DNA of 64,000 nt, from contig NZ_CP030117.1 of NCBI RefSeq assembly GCF_001039275.2, positions 4,496,501-4,560,500 of the forward strand, written 5' to 3'. The notes under the pieces were generated by a model. The model was not told the DNA's origin and ran no database searches. It worked only from the letters and a program-made list of their open reading frames with translations. Both the position numbers and the translations under genes were made by a program. Each line of letters starts with the position of its first letter. Positions within the stretch are counted from its first letter, which is position 1. Shown here piece by piece: positions 17,723 through 27,075 of this stretch. Source of the DNA: Brevibacillus brevis (GTDB taxonomy: Bacteria; Bacillota; Bacilli; Brevibacillales; Brevibacillaceae).

Positions 17723-18750
17723 TTCGACGTCCCCCCATTGCGATAGGCAGGAAAAAAATCTTGCTCACCAGCCTGATCGACTTGTAATTTCTGGCACAAA
17801 GCCAAATACACTTCCTCATCGTGAACTTTCTTGCCCATCCAGTAAGGAAAATGATTGCCATTTGCAAACGAGGACTTGAAACGGAACAAACCATCTCCAT
17901 CCAGATTCCCTCCTCCAAGGAGAAGCAGCTTTGCTCCATCCAGCTTTGCCTGCTGGATCATGGCGTCGAAGAGGAGGTGATTGACGCCAAGCGCCATGTC
18001 TTCCGTATGGGATGCTCCTAGCTGATAATGGGCGAATTGATTTCCACTGAGCAAAAGCACGCCCGCCACCGGCCGTTCCTCATGCATGGCAAGCAGAAGC
18101 CGCGGCTTGCACAGCGCTGTTTTTTTCATGAGTCCCACAAAAAATTCCGGTGCATAGTAGTAGATCGCCGCGGCTTGATTGCGATCCATCGTCTCCCGAT
18201 GTAGCTGGATAAAAGAAGGAAGCCAATCGGTTCCGCCCAATGTAATCCGGATGTCGTTTGCCACTGCCTTCCTCATATTTCGTCCGACGTTTTGCGTATA
18301 GCGGGCGCGAATGTAGGCAAGTGTGGGGCGCAAATCCACCGCCGTTACCATCCTCACCAGATCCAGTCGCATTTGACCCGCGAATAGCTCCGCATTCCCC
18401 AGCAACGGATGAAAGCGAACCGTTTCCGTCAGATAGTTCTTGTACCGACAGTAGACGTGGAATTGCTCCTGGAACAATTGGGCAGCCGTCTGACCCCCCA
18501 CAACAAACGGCCCTCCGTATCCTATCGAAACCAAATCGGCATAGCCGGGAATCCACTCATCCAGACGTCTGACCAAATACGGGTAGAAAACCTCATTCTC
18601 CCCACTCTTGAAAAAAACAGCTTCTGGCGTGCCCTGTTCCATTTTCGCGTATAGCTGTACGTATTCTTTCGTGTAGGACACATCTAATTTTAAAAACCTT
18701 CGCAAATATTCGGTCCAATCATCCTGTTCCGAAAGTACGATCAGGCTCAC
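17719..18750 (-). CDS. FemAB/GNAT-like acyl or aminoacyl transferase
   Basis: About 343 residues. The open frame starts at 18783 with a GTG that lies too close to its ribosome site; the GTG at 18750, seven bases after GGGAGGG, is a better start. The protein has two GNAT-like halves with KNVGRNMRKAVANDI-type and HRETMDRNQAAAIYYY segments seen in FemAB/BioF2-like acyltransferases. It overlaps both neighbours and lies between the sugar transferase and the aminotransferase. A role in acylating an amino sugar, or adding an amino acid to it, is likely; the donor (acyl-CoA or aminoacyl-tRNA) is unknown. Confidence 0.75.
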   Translation of the reverse strand: MSLIVLSEQDDWTEYLRRFLKLDVSYTKEYVQLYAKMEQGTPEAVFFKSGENEVFYPYLVRRLDEWIPGYADLVSIGYGGPFVVGGQTAAQLFQEQFHVYCRYKNYLTETVRFHPLLGNAELFAGQMRLDLVRMVTAVDLRPTLAYIRARYTQNVGRNMRKAVANDIRITLGGTDWLPSFIQLHRETMDRNQAAAIYYYAPEFFVGLMKKTALCKPRLLLAMHEERPVAGVLLLSGNQFAHYQLGASHTEDMALGVNHLLFDAMIQQAKLDGAKLLLLGGGNLDGDGLFRFKSSFANGNHFPYWMGKKVHDEEVYLALCQKLQVDQAGEQDFFPAYRNGGTSK

Positions 18751-19366
18751 ATGCTTCCCTCCCAGCGCGCTCTCTGTTTTCACTCCCTCTGAAGTCTTCT
18801 ACCGTGACGCTGCCCTGCTGATTTATGCCTGTCGATTGAAAAACGCGCTTGATCGTCAGACCGATAATCCGCATATCCAGAAAAAAGCTGCCATTTTCTA
18901 CATACCAGACGTCCAGCTCGAACTTTTGCTCCCAGTCAATCGCATTTCTCCCATTGACCTGCGCCCAGCCTGTAATCCCCGGCTTTACGTCATGTCGCTT
19001 CAACTGCCGCGGCGTGTACAGGGGCAAGTACTCCATTAGTAGCGGTCTCGGCCCTACGAGGCTCATTTCACCACGAAGCACATTCCACAATTGCGGCAGT
19101 TCATCCAGGCTATACTTGCGCAAAAGTGTTCCGAAAGATCCCAGTCGCTCCTCGTCAGAGAGAAGCCCTCCACTCTCATCGCGTTCATTAGTCATCGTGC
19201 GAAATTTATAGATGAAAAATGGTTTTCCGTGCAAACCTGGTCGCTCTTGTACAAACAAAACCGGAGACCCCAGCTTCCAACGGATGAGCAGACTCACCAG
19301 CAAAATCAGCGGGGACAGAATAACGAGCATCAGGAAGGAAACGCAACGATCAAACAAGGACTTCAT
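18719..19366 (-). CDS. Initiating sugar-phosphate transferase (PglC/WcaJ family)
   Basis: 215 residues from the ATG at 19366, which follows AGGAGG; the longer frame upstream is out-of-phase overlap with the deacetylase gene. It transfers a sugar-1-phosphate from a UDP-sugar to undecaprenyl phosphate at the membrane, starting each repeat unit. One N-terminal membrane helix (FLMLVILSPLILLVSLLI), then FVQERPGLHGKPFFIYKFRTM-type core, the DELPQLWNVLRGEMSLVGPR signature and PGITGWAQVNGRN are intact. It is the short monotopic form, typical of the PglC type. Confidence 0.95.
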   Translation of the reverse strand: MKSLFDRCVSFLMLVILSPLILLVSLLIRWKLGSPVLFVQERPGLHGKPFFIYKFRTMTNERDESGGLLSDEERLGSFGTLLRKYSLDELPQLWNVLRGEMSLVGPRPLLMEYLPLYTPRQLKRHDVKPGITGWAQVNGRNAIDWEQKFELDVWYVENGSFFLDMRIIGLTIKRVFQSTGINQQGSVTVEDFRGSENRERAGREACEPDRTFGTG

Positions 19367-20360
19367 GCCGCACCTCCTGTTGATTCCACTTCGCTGCCGC
19401 TTCCTCCATACTGAGGCTCTGCATGCCGTACCTCTCGCGTAACATGGTGTAATGCTGGAGTATTTCCTCCAAAAAGGACAGATTCTCTTCGATGTGGTTC
19501 CCAAAATTCTCCGGATGCCACCACAGATGATACAAGCGTTTGTGCTCCGCAGTATGAGTGAGGTCGCATTTGATTCTCTTCATGCGCCATTTTTCCAACC
19601 GCTGTAGCCGAGGAGAATAAGGACGCAAAAACCGGCTGGATGCAACATCGACCATTCCCTCTGGACTGCGCTGCAATGATTCATAGTTGTTATGACCAGA
19701 GAGATTTACATACGCATCCATGAGTCGCATGGCTCGTTTGAACAATGTCTCTTCGGCAGCCCCTCTTGTGTGATACATCCAAGACTGCTCGTTGCCCCGA
19801 TAGGAACGGAACCCCTTTTTCTTGCACAAAGATAAGTAGGCAGACTGCACCTGATTTCGTGGAAAAACGATGCTGGAAGGGGAGTATCCTTTTTTGCGCG
19901 TCACTTTATGAAAAGAATCAAGGTCAGCAGCAAAAGCTTCGGGAGTCTGCCCCGGCTCTAGACAGTAATAGTGGGAAAGGGTGTGGCTTCCGATGAATTG
20001 ATGCGGGTAAGAGGATATCAGCTTAATTAAGGAAGGAGCAAAATGATACGGATCGACCTGCTCATGCTCTCCAATCGCATCTGTGTCCAAATAGGGGTAG
20101 GGTGACAGTTTTTCATCGGAATACGCCGGGAGATGCCGTGGGACGACGCCTGCTAGCTCCTTGCGCGACTCGCAAAACAAAAAACCGACAGTAGCCCAGG
20201 TGACGTGCATTTCATACTTGGCAAACAGCTCCAAAAGTGCGGGGATCACTTGACGAACACCTAACAAATTTTGCTCATAGGACTGAATGGTTCTCTTGTC
20301 TCGGACGCCCCAGTAAAGTTCAAAGTCTAGGGAAATGACGAATGCTCCCGTCTTGTCCAA
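19350..20360 (-). CDS. Polysaccharide deacetylase family protein (cytoplasmic form)
   Basis: 336 residues from a TTG start. The NodB fold is seen as FVISLDFELYWGVRD (metal Asp), VTWATVGFLF, and the metal pair in GSHTLSHYYC. There is no signal peptide, so it likely acts inside the cell on lipid-linked or nucleotide-linked sugars, like other de-N-acetylases in capsule clusters. It overlaps the upstream glycosyltransferase by 34 bases and the downstream sugar transferase by 17. Removing an N-acetyl group would expose an amine for the acyl/aminoacyl transferases downstream; this is inferred. Confidence 0.88.
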   Translation of the reverse strand: MDKTGAFVISLDFELYWGVRDKRTIQSYEQNLLGVRQVIPALLELFAKYEMHVTWATVGFLFCESRKELAGVVPRHLPAYSDEKLSPYPYLDTDAIGEHEQVDPYHFAPSLIKLISSYPHQFIGSHTLSHYYCLEPGQTPEAFAADLDSFHKVTRKKGYSPSSIVFPRNQVQSAYLSLCKKKGFRSYRGNEQSWMYHTRGAAEETLFKRAMRLMDAYVNLSGHNNYESLQRSPEGMVDVASSRFLRPYSPRLQRLEKWRMKRIKCDLTHTAEHKRLYHLWWHPENFGNHIEENLSFLEEILQHYTMLRERYGMQSLSMEEAAAKWNQQEVRHEVLV

Positions 20361-21556
20361 TCTTCTCCGCTGCCTCCTTTCTCCTGCCCTCTTTCTTCTC
20401 GTACCTGACCAGTCAGTTGGGCAAATAATGTCGCTTGCTTCGCAAGGACCGTTCGCTCATCGAAGTGCTCGAGCGCGATGCTGCGGCTATTCTGCCCGAA
20501 TGCTTCCCTGAGTCTGGAATCGACTACGAGCTTTTTTAAGGCTGTATACAAGGGACATACCTGTTTCGGTTCTACTAAAAATCCGTTGACACCGTCCCTG
20601 ACTTCCTCCCGACATCCACGGATATTCGTGGCGACAATCGGTTTTGCCATCGCCATCGCCTCAATGATGGAGCGAGGCAGCCCTTCGCGGTGAGAGGGAA
20701 GAACAAAAATATCGCTTGTGGCCATCAGCTCCGGAATGTCAGTGCGGAATCCAGCCAAAATGATTTGCGGATGCTGTCGGCAAAGCTCCTCGAAGTCTTG
20801 ACCTCGCTGATCGCGTTCACTGGAGGACACGTCCCCCACCAACAAGAGGCGCAGGCGCGGAAATTCACCCGCCAGCTTGCGAAAGGCTTCCAGCAGCTCA
20901 AAAATTCCTTTCTCCGAAACCATGCGTCCTACATAGGTGATCACCACATGATCATCTCGCAGCCCCAGTGAGGACTTGATAGTCTGGACCTTTTCTCTCG
21001 TTACGTGTCGCGGGTGAAAGCGTTCTGTGAGATCAACGCCATTGCCAATGTGCAGAATCCGCTCCGTCTGGGAGGAGAAGCCATCCTTCACGCTCAACTC
21101 ATAATCCTCTCGACTCTGAAGGAAAAGATAGTCGGTCATATGCCGGGCAAACCATTTTTCCAGCGTGTAGTACATCTGATACGTACTTTTGCTCATGCCC
21201 TCATGAAAGAAGTAGCCGTGCGCTGTATAAATGACATGCGGTACTCTTGCCAGCCTTGCTGCCACGCGCGCGAGAACAGCGGCAATCGGCGTATGAACAT
21301 GCACGACATCATACTTCTCCCTTTTCAACAGCCGATACAATGCCCAAATTGTCACCAAATTGGAAATCGGGTCGATCTTTCGCTTAATCGGGATTCTTCT
21401 GAGCGTCAATCCCTTTGCTGTTAGCACATCAAAGCGCCCCGTATCCGAACACGCAGTATGCACCTCGTAGCCTTCACCCATCAGCTTTTCAATCAAGGGA
21501 AACAATAAACTTTCTACAGAGCGGTCAATTGCGCATACTTGCAAGATTTTTTTCAA
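20327..21556 (-). CDS. Family 4 glycosyltransferase
   Basis: About 409 residues if the TTG at 21556 (start KKILQVCAIDRSVE) is used, which follows GGCGGTGATC; the ATG at 21571 lacks a ribosome site. GT-B fold retaining transferase: N-terminal glycine-poor acceptor domain, HTPIAAVLARVAARLA, then VGRMVSEKGIFELLEAF and the donor EX7E region PSHREGLPRSIIEAMAMAKP. It adds a hexose-type sugar to the lipid-linked repeat unit in the cytosol. It overlaps the polymerase gene by 32 bases. Donor and acceptor sugars cannot be told. Confidence 0.93.
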   Translation of the reverse strand: MKKILQVCAIDRSVESLLFPLIEKLMGEGYEVHTACSDTGRFDVLTAKGLTLRRIPIKRKIDPISNLVTIWALYRLLKREKYDVVHVHTPIAAVLARVAARLARVPHVIYTAHGYFFHEGMSKSTYQMYYTLEKWFARHMTDYLFLQSREDYELSVKDGFSSQTERILHIGNGVDLTERFHPRHVTREKVQTIKSSLGLRDDHVVITYVGRMVSEKGIFELLEAFRKLAGEFPRLRLLLVGDVSSSERDQRGQDFEELCRQHPQIILAGFRTDIPELMATSDIFVLPSHREGLPRSIIEAMAMAKPIVATNIRGCREEVRDGVNGFLVEPKQVCPLYTALKKLVVDSRLREAFGQNSRSIALEHFDERTVLAKQATLFAQLTGQVREERGQEKGGSGEDWTRREHSSFP

Positions 21557-22727
21557 GCAGATCACCGCCATTTTTGGTCTGACGCGTATTGATTTCGGCT
21601 GTCACGAAATACAGCGCGAGCATGATCCAGAAAAACGTTTCGCGAATTCCGTTATGAGTGAGTCCGTACAAAATTTGGAAGATAAGTGGATACCAAGCAA
21701 CCAATCGATGCCCACGGGCCGCCCCATAAATCACGAGAATGAACAACACTGTGCCCATTACGCCGTAGGAAAAGAACAGATTGGCTAAGGTAGAATGGAG
21801 TTCCAACGAAATGCTGCTGTTAAATCGCTCGTACATCCCTTCCCCTGCTCCGAACAAAATGTACTCCGGATGGTTGGCAATCCGGTCATAGCCCCGCGCT
21901 GCCAAATTGTCATCCGAATCTTCGCCGAGTGTTACCATTCGTTCTTCAATTTGCGTGTAAATAGAAGCATCGCTCAGCACGTTTTCGTTGGTGTACAAAT
22001 AGATGAAGAAAACAGTGAAGGACGAAACGAGCACGCATAGCAGATTCATCCAGAACAAGCCCGTTCGTTCTTTGATGGAGAGGAGCAAAAAAACGAGGTA
22101 CATCCCTACAGCACTAATGATCGCTGCTTTGGACAAGGACGCTGCAATGATGCTGAACGCCGTGCCGATAGCAATAAAGAGAGGAATGGTCTTCACAGAC
22201 ACGAAGCGAGCGCACAGCAGGCATATCCCCATGCACAAAAGCCCAAAATAGCCGAGCTGGTTCGGATTGTTGAAGAACAAGGATTGCCTGAACTCTCCGC
22301 TATCCGGTGACAGTCCTGACACGAGAATGAATGCCTGAACGAGCAAGGAGGTGGACGTAGCCAAAAAGACCCATTTGACGTACTCTTGAGGGTTGCGCCT
22401 GAACAAAATAGTCAAGGCAAGCATCACGGCTCCGTTGTACAAATACCACTTGGTCGAGCTGAATACATCCATTTCCCCACCGAGTGCAATCGTCCATATG
22501 CCATTCACCATCATAATGTCGTACAAAAACAGAAGGGTAAGGAAGAGAAAAAGCCCGAGTCTGCGGTTGACCCGACCCAGCCGAAACAAGAAGCTGTAGG
22601 CGATCAAGATAAGCATGATAAAATCGGCGATTTGCGGATTGCCACTTGGGAAGAAGTAGAAGGGCTTAAGCACCACATATAGCAAAAGCAGGACCTTGTC
22701 CGGTGAGAGTTTCTCCTTGATCATCAT
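21525..22727 (-). CDS. O-antigen ligase/polymerase-like membrane protein (Wzy candidate)
   Basis: 400 residues with about ten to twelve hydrophobic segments and a larger outside loop near residues 250-310 (DDNLAARGYDRIANHPEYILFG), the pattern of Wzy/WaaL proteins. It should polymerise repeat units on the outer face of the membrane. The ATG follows the upstream stop directly (TAAATG). It is the only Wzy candidate in the operon and is matched with a flippase and a Wzz/BY-kinase pair. Sequence in this family is weakly conserved, so the call rests on topology and context. Confidence 0.85.
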   Translation of the reverse strand: MMIKEKLSPDKVLLLLYVVLKPFYFFPSGNPQIADFIMLILIAYSFLFRLGRVNRRLGLFLFLTLLFLYDIMMVNGIWTIALGGEMDVFSSTKWYLYNGAVMLALTILFRRNPQEYVKWVFLATSTSLLVQAFILVSGLSPDSGEFRQSLFFNNPNQLGYFGLLCMGICLLCARFVSVKTIPLFIAIGTAFSIIAASLSKAAIISAVGMYLVFLLLSIKERTGLFWMNLLCVLVSSFTVFFIYLYTNENVLSDASIYTQIEERMVTLGEDSDDNLAARGYDRIANHPEYILFGAGEGMYERFNSSISLELHSTLANLFFSYGVMGTVLFILVIYGAARGHRLVAWYPLIFQILYGLTHNGIRETFFWIMLALYFVTAEINTRQTKNGGDLLEKNLASMRN

Positions 22728-23444
22728 TTACCTGTGCGCCAGTTGGTTGGTGAATTGCAGGATTCGCCGATAATCCTCCCACGTATCAACCTCTGCCCAA
22801 AACAATCCCGGTGGTATTTGTGCGACATACACATTCCTTTCGCCCAAAAAAGAATAGAGAACATTTTCCCACCACAAATCATACTGTTTCTCCTGAATCA
22901 ACCTTTGTAAGCGCGGCAAAAATATCGGCAGAAAACTCTCTTGCAGTTTGGCAATTCCAACGTATTCGCCAGTTGTCTCTTCCAGTGAGAGCTCCTTTCC
23001 ATGGCGGAGCAGCAATCCGTTTTCATAGCCAAATTTATAATCCCCCTCAAAACGACGGACTGGATCAGCAAACATGACGGGACACGCGGTCTCTTGCAAC
23101 ACGACTTCCAGTACCTTCGATTCAAAGTAAACGTCGGCGTTCAACAGCAAGCAGTCGCTTCCTTGCAAAAACTCGCGGGCGAACCAGAGGGACACCATAC
23201 TATTCGTCCGATCATAAAAAGGATTGTGATAAAAACGAATAGGTTCATCTCTGAGCAACTGGGTAATCACGTTAGCTTGATAGCCCACCACCATCGCGAT
23301 CTCTTCAATTCCGTGGCGCCTTAGCTCCGTTATCGTATTTTCAATGAGTGATTGGCTTCCGATATCAACTGTACATTTGGGAATTCCATCAATGTGCTCG
23401 TTAATTCGTGACCCGAGACCTGCTGCCATGAGTAGTGCCTTCAT
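22728..23444 (-). CDS. Sugar/alcohol-phosphate nucleotidyltransferase (LicC/IPCT-like)
   Basis: 238 residues, GT-A-like nucleotidyltransferase: nucleotide loop ALLMAAGLGSRI, GIPKCTVDIG, and the metal Asp in LLLNADVYFES. The best analogues are CTP-using enzymes that activate small phosphorylated alcohols (choline-P, inositol-P, aminoethylphosphonate). This fits because it overlaps by 44 bases with a CDP-alcohol phosphotransferase gene. Together they should make and use a CDP-activated alcohol. The alcohol is unknown, and NDP-sugar synthesis cannot be excluded. Confidence 0.82.
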   Translation of the reverse strand: MKALLMAAGLGSRINEHIDGIPKCTVDIGSQSLIENTITELRRHGIEEIAMVVGYQANVITQLLRDEPIRFYHNPFYDRTNSMVSLWFAREFLQGSDCLLLNADVYFESKVLEVVLQETACPVMFADPVRRFEGDYKFGYENGLLLRHGKELSLEETTGEYVGIAKLQESFLPIFLPRLQRLIQEKQYDLWWENVLYSFLGERNVYVAQIPPGLFWAEVDTWEDYRRILQFTNQLAHR

Positions 23445-24216
23445 CCGACTCCCCTCCTTCTTTCAGAGATGGCATGACGTATTTGATGTTCAGCTTCAGC
23501 TTGTACATCGATCTGGCCAGTCCGACGAACAGGTGGTAGAAGGTCCATAGGAGCAAAAATAGCATCTGACCGCTGATTGCCCACAGAAATGCGGTAACAA
23601 GCACGCCCAATTGATAGCCCGTTTGGGTAAGAAAAAGGAAGACCAAAGCATCGATCGATTTGCTGCGCTTTCTCATAGAGACTGTTTCGTGAGAGATTTT
23701 CCCTTGACTAAAGACGAGATCGGAGCCATTGGTCGCCAAAATCTCTGCAAAAATCGTGAGCAGAATCAAATAGAGCAGCCACGGACCCCATATCGCGTGA
23801 TGATTCATGATGCCGTATATCACACCGAATGACACCAGGTAGAGCGCATAGTTGAGCCCGATGTCCAGCCATTCTCCTCCCTTGCTCTTCTGGTTGCGCA
23901 TGCGAGCTACTTCCCCATCGACGCAATCCGCCAAGTAGCACACCTGACAGAAGAAGCAGCCGAGCAGAAAGGATGCCGCCGTTCCGTACATAAATGCTGC
24001 TGCGCTAAGGAGTCCGGCGATAATGCCCCCGATTGTAATTGCGTTGGGGGATATTTGTGTTTTGCGGGTCAGCAATAAGCTCACGTAGATGGAGATGCGA
24101 CGTGTGAAGTAGTACGACCAAAATTCCTCTCTGCTCCACGGCTTCTGCACCTGCACACGGCAATGGCGTGTCTCTTCACTATCCCAAAACATAGACGGAT
24201 ACAGCTCATCCTTCAC
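23401..24216 (-). CDS. CDP-alcohol phosphatidyltransferase family membrane protein
   Basis: 271 residues from a GTG after AAGGTGG. The family motif begins normally (DCVDGEVAR) and continues GGEWLDIGLN, but the fourth Asp, the usual catalytic base, is Asn (codon AAC). Several hydrophobic helices follow. It normally transfers a phosphate-linked group from a CDP-alcohol to an acceptor hydroxyl in the membrane. Here it is coupled to a cytidylyltransferase-like gene in a polysaccharide operon, so it may put a phospho-alcohol on a lipid-linked sugar or build a phosphodiester precursor. The Asn change may alter or weaken activity. Confidence 0.85.
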   Translation of the reverse strand: MKDELYPSMFWDSEETRHCRVQVQKPWSREEFWSYYFTRRISIYVSLLLTRKTQISPNAITIGGIIAGLLSAAAFMYGTAASFLLGCFFCQVCYLADCVDGEVARMRNQKSKGGEWLDIGLNYALYLVSFGVIYGIMNHHAIWGPWLLYLILLTIFAEILATNGSDLVFSQGKISHETVSMRKRSKSIDALVFLFLTQTGYQLGVLVTAFLWAISGQMLFLLLWTFYHLFVGLARSMYKLKLNIKYVMPSLKEGGESDEGTTHGSRSRVTN

Positions 24217-24231
24217 GGTAAGCCACCTTCT

Positions 24232-25629
24232 TCATGACCTCGTCTCCTGGAGCGAGACGGAATATTTTTCGGATAAAAACGGGATATACCACGTACGAAA
24301 GCCAAAATATTTGGATGCCCAATACGAAGCACAAAGATCTCGACAGATCAGGCTGATTGAAGTAGCAATGGCGGCCCCAATAATTCCATACAGCGGAATG
24401 AGACAAGCGTTTCCGATTATGTTTAGTGCAGCTGAACAGACAAGAATATTGCGGGCCGTTTTTTGATGCCCGGTCATCGTCAATAAGGGGATAACACTGC
24501 CTGTGCAAAAATTGACAAACTGCCCCATGCACAGGATTACAAGGACGAGGCTCTCGCTCGCAAACTCTTCGCCAAAAAAAGTGAGCAATGGAACGGCACA
24601 TATCGCCACTAGCAGATTGAGAGGAGCAGAGGTGAAGAAAATGAGCCGATTGGCAAACGCAATCATCTTTTTCAAGCCGTCCATATCATTACGTGCGTAC
24701 AGCTCAGAGAACTTCGGAGAGAGGATCGTATTGATAGAAATCAGTGCAAAGCCCGTCACCATTGCCAGACGAATGACCACACTGTATACTCCGACTGTTT
24801 TTGCATCCGTAAAAATGCCCAGCATGATCATATCTGTCCACGTCATGATCAATTCCATCGACGCACTGAGATACATCGGGAGTGCGACTGCAATAATTTC
24901 CCTCAACCCAACACCAGGCTCTCCCGCAGTCGGCTGTACACTGTTACGGAAACCTCTGCTCGTCGCATACCACTGCCCCATCCCATAGACGGCATTCAAA
25001 ATAACAGCAGCTGCGAGCAGTTGAATCAAGAGCATCGTACTGGGTTCAAAAAAAGGAATGGCGATGAAAAGAAACGCCAAGTGCAGAAAACGCATACCGA
25101 CGATATCGACAGTGATCGAGATGACAACCCGATGAAGTGCCCGAAATGCAGATGCATACAGCCTTGCGAGTGACACAAACGGGAGCATCCACGCGACGAC
25201 TCGCAGTGCCTCTGCTGGCAGCTCCCCTGCAAACACGTAGGCAGACACCTGCTCTGAGAACACATGCAAAAGTACCCCAAGCACAATCGAAATCAGTGTC
25301 GCCCACAGCACTACTTTGTTGAATACTTCGGAAATCTGATAAAGCGAGCCTTTCGCGCGAAACTCCGAGAGAAAGCGGATGATGGCTGTATCTGTCCCCA
25401 AAACGGCCAGCACCATTCCAATGTTCATCAGGGTGATCGTCAGCGAATAGATGCCCAGGCTCTCGGCTCCATACTCTCTGGCAATGTAGAACTGCAAAAG
25501 ATAGAGCAGTACGAAGCCAAGGAGCCGAAACAAAAACGTGAAGGCCGAGCCGCGAATCACTTCGTGAACATCGCGATCGTTATGCAGACGGTTCCATTGT
25601 CGTTGCCAAGCTAATTTGAGGGCATGCAT
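24232..25629 (-). CDS. Polysaccharide repeat-unit flippase (Wzx family)
   Basis: 465 residues with about 12-14 membrane segments of the MOP/MVF superfamily. The start after a short cytoplasmic tail reads GSAFTFLFRLLGFVLLYLLQ, followed by YIAREYGAESLGIYSL, a classic Wzx first-helix pair. It moves the undecaprenyl-linked repeat unit across the membrane. It lies 23 bases after the kinase gene and 15 before the CDP-alcohol transferase, within one transcript. Substrate choice cannot be read from sequence. Confidence 0.92.
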   Translation of the reverse strand: MHALKLAWQRQWNRLHNDRDVHEVIRGSAFTFLFRLLGFVLLYLLQFYIAREYGAESLGIYSLTITLMNIGMVLAVLGTDTAIIRFLSEFRAKGSLYQISEVFNKVVLWATLISIVLGVLLHVFSEQVSAYVFAGELPAEALRVVAWMLPFVSLARLYASAFRALHRVVISITVDIVGMRFLHLAFLFIAIPFFEPSTMLLIQLLAAAVILNAVYGMGQWYATSRGFRNSVQPTAGEPGVGLREIIAVALPMYLSASMELIMTWTDMIMLGIFTDAKTVGVYSVVIRLAMVTGFALISINTILSPKFSELYARNDMDGLKKMIAFANRLIFFTSAPLNLLVAICAVPLLTFFGEEFASESLVLVILCMGQFVNFCTGSVIPLLTMTGHQKTARNILVCSAALNIIGNACLIPLYGIIGAAIATSISLICRDLCASYWASKYFGFRTWYIPFLSEKYSVSLQETRS

Positions 25630-25652
25630 GCTTACAAACGCCCCGCTTTCCG

Positions 25653-26342
25653 CTATGCGTTGTACCCATATCCGTAGTAGCCTTCTCTCTTCCCTACCTT
25701 TTTGTTGTTGAGAACAACACCGAGCAGATTGGCGCCTGCCGCTTTTAACTGCTCTACCGCCTTGACGGCAGAATCCCGCTTCGTCTTGCTTGCATCCACC
25801 ACCATGACACAGCCGTCCATTTCCCTCGCCAGCACCATTGCATCGCTTACGATTAATGGCGGGCTGTCAACAATCACAAAGTCATAGTTCTGGCGCAGGT
25901 ATGCCATCAATTCCAAGAGCCGTGGCGTCCCGAGCATTTCCGCTGGATTATGCGGGATTGGCCCTGCCGTAATGATCGACAGCTCTGATACGCCAGATGG
26001 TTGGATGATATCGGGAATCTGGCACATATCCGAAAAGTAAGAACTGATCCCGTACAGATTCGGCATATCAAAGGTGAAATGTACGCGCGGATTGCGCAAG
26101 TCAAAATCAAGTAGCACCGTTTTTTTGTGATCCTTTGCCATCATTAAGGACAGATTGGCAGCGGTGATCGTTTTTCCCTCAGAAGCCCCTGGACTGGTGA
26201 CTAAAATCGTTTGCATCAGCTTGTCGCCCATGGAAAACTGAATGTTTAAGCGAAGGGTACGGTAGCCTTCTACCAGCGGTGACAGTGGCTCCCAATGGGC
26301 GATCAGCTTTTGGTAACGATCATCAGGCTTCTGCCTTCTCAT
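25653..26342 (-). CDS. BY-type tyrosine kinase (CpsD/YwqD-like)
   Basis: About 229 residues; the ATG at 26342 is better spaced from GAGG than the one at 26348. It has Walker A SPGASEGKTITAANLS, Walker A' VLLDFDLRNPRVHF and Walker B FVIVDSPPLI. The C-terminus has a tyrosine cluster (REGYYGYGYNA), the autophosphorylation tail. It needs the membrane modulator encoded just upstream (26323-27075), with which it overlaps. The pair controls polysaccharide chain length and export through phosphorylation cycles. Confidence 0.95.
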   Translation of the reverse strand: MRRQKPDDRYQKLIAHWEPLSPLVEGYRTLRLNIQFSMGDKLMQTILVTSPGASEGKTITAANLSLMMAKDHKKTVLLDFDLRNPRVHFTFDMPNLYGISSYFSDMCQIPDIIQPSGVSELSIITAGPIPHNPAEMLGTPRLLELMAYLRQNYDFVIVDSPPLIVSDAMVLAREMDGCVMVVDASKTKRDSAVKAVEQLKAAGANLLGVVLNNKKVGKREGYYGYGYNA

Positions 26343-27075
26343 ACTCATTCCTCACTTCCTCCACCTTGGGCTGGCGAAATGCCTTCCGCGTTTTTTTGTC
26401 AATCACCGCAATGGTTGCCAGTACAGGTAAGCCTAAATACTCCTCCACTTCTTTTTCCGATTGAAGTCGGGTATCCATCTGTACAAGCAAGAAGACGACG
26501 ACCATAGACGTTGCCAACCCGAGGACAAAGGCGATCACCGAATTGAGGATCGGTTTTGGGCTTACTGGAATGGCCGCCGGATTGTTTCGGGCTTCCGCCA
26601 AAATATGCACGTTGTTCATGCTAAGCATTTTGACGACTTCTCCCTGAAAGGTCGTCGCGATTGTATTGGCAATGAGCACAGCTCTGCCCTGATCCGGGTC
26701 TTCTACCGTAATGGAAATGACCTGCGAGTCCTTGACTGGCTCCACCTTCGTCTGAAGCAGCAGATCCTCCATCGTAGCGCCGGCCCCGATCACTTCGAGC
26801 ACGCGTTCCATTACCCGCGGACTTTCAATAATCACGCGATAGGTCTCAATTAATTTCAGATTGGAATCAATTTCCGCGACAGATAGCATGCTCTCTACGG
26901 TTGAATCCAGCGAGCGATTCACTAATATTTCCGTCTTAGCCTGATAAATCGGTGTCAGTAAATAGAAGCTCACGAGCGCTGTTCCGATGGTGCACAAAGA
27001 GGTAATCAAAAGGATCAGCTTCCATCGCTTCAACAACATCAGGAGTATTTCACGAAAATTAAGCTCCTCATTCAT
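26323..27075 (-). CDS. Wzz/CpsC-type chain-length modulator and kinase activator
   Basis: 250 residues with a membrane helix near each end (LILLITSLCTIGTALVSFYL and ILNSVIAFVLGLATSMVVVF), an outside domain between them and a proline-rich PAAIPVSPKP before the second helix, as in CpsC/YveK proteins. The short cytoplasmic tail should activate the BY-kinase encoded next. It overlaps both neighbours. Together with the kinase it sets chain length in Gram-positive capsule and EPS systems. Confidence 0.94.
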   Translation of the reverse strand: MNEELNFREILLMLLKRWKLILLITSLCTIGTALVSFYLLTPIYQAKTEILVNRSLDSTVESMLSVAEIDSNLKLIETYRVIIESPRVMERVLEVIGAGATMEDLLLQTKVEPVKDSQVISITVEDPDQGRAVLIANTIATTFQGEVVKMLSMNNVHILAEARNNPAAIPVSPKPILNSVIAFVLGLATSMVVVFLLVQMDTRLQSEKEVEEYLGLPVLATIAVIDKKTRKAFRQPKVEEVRNEYEKAEA

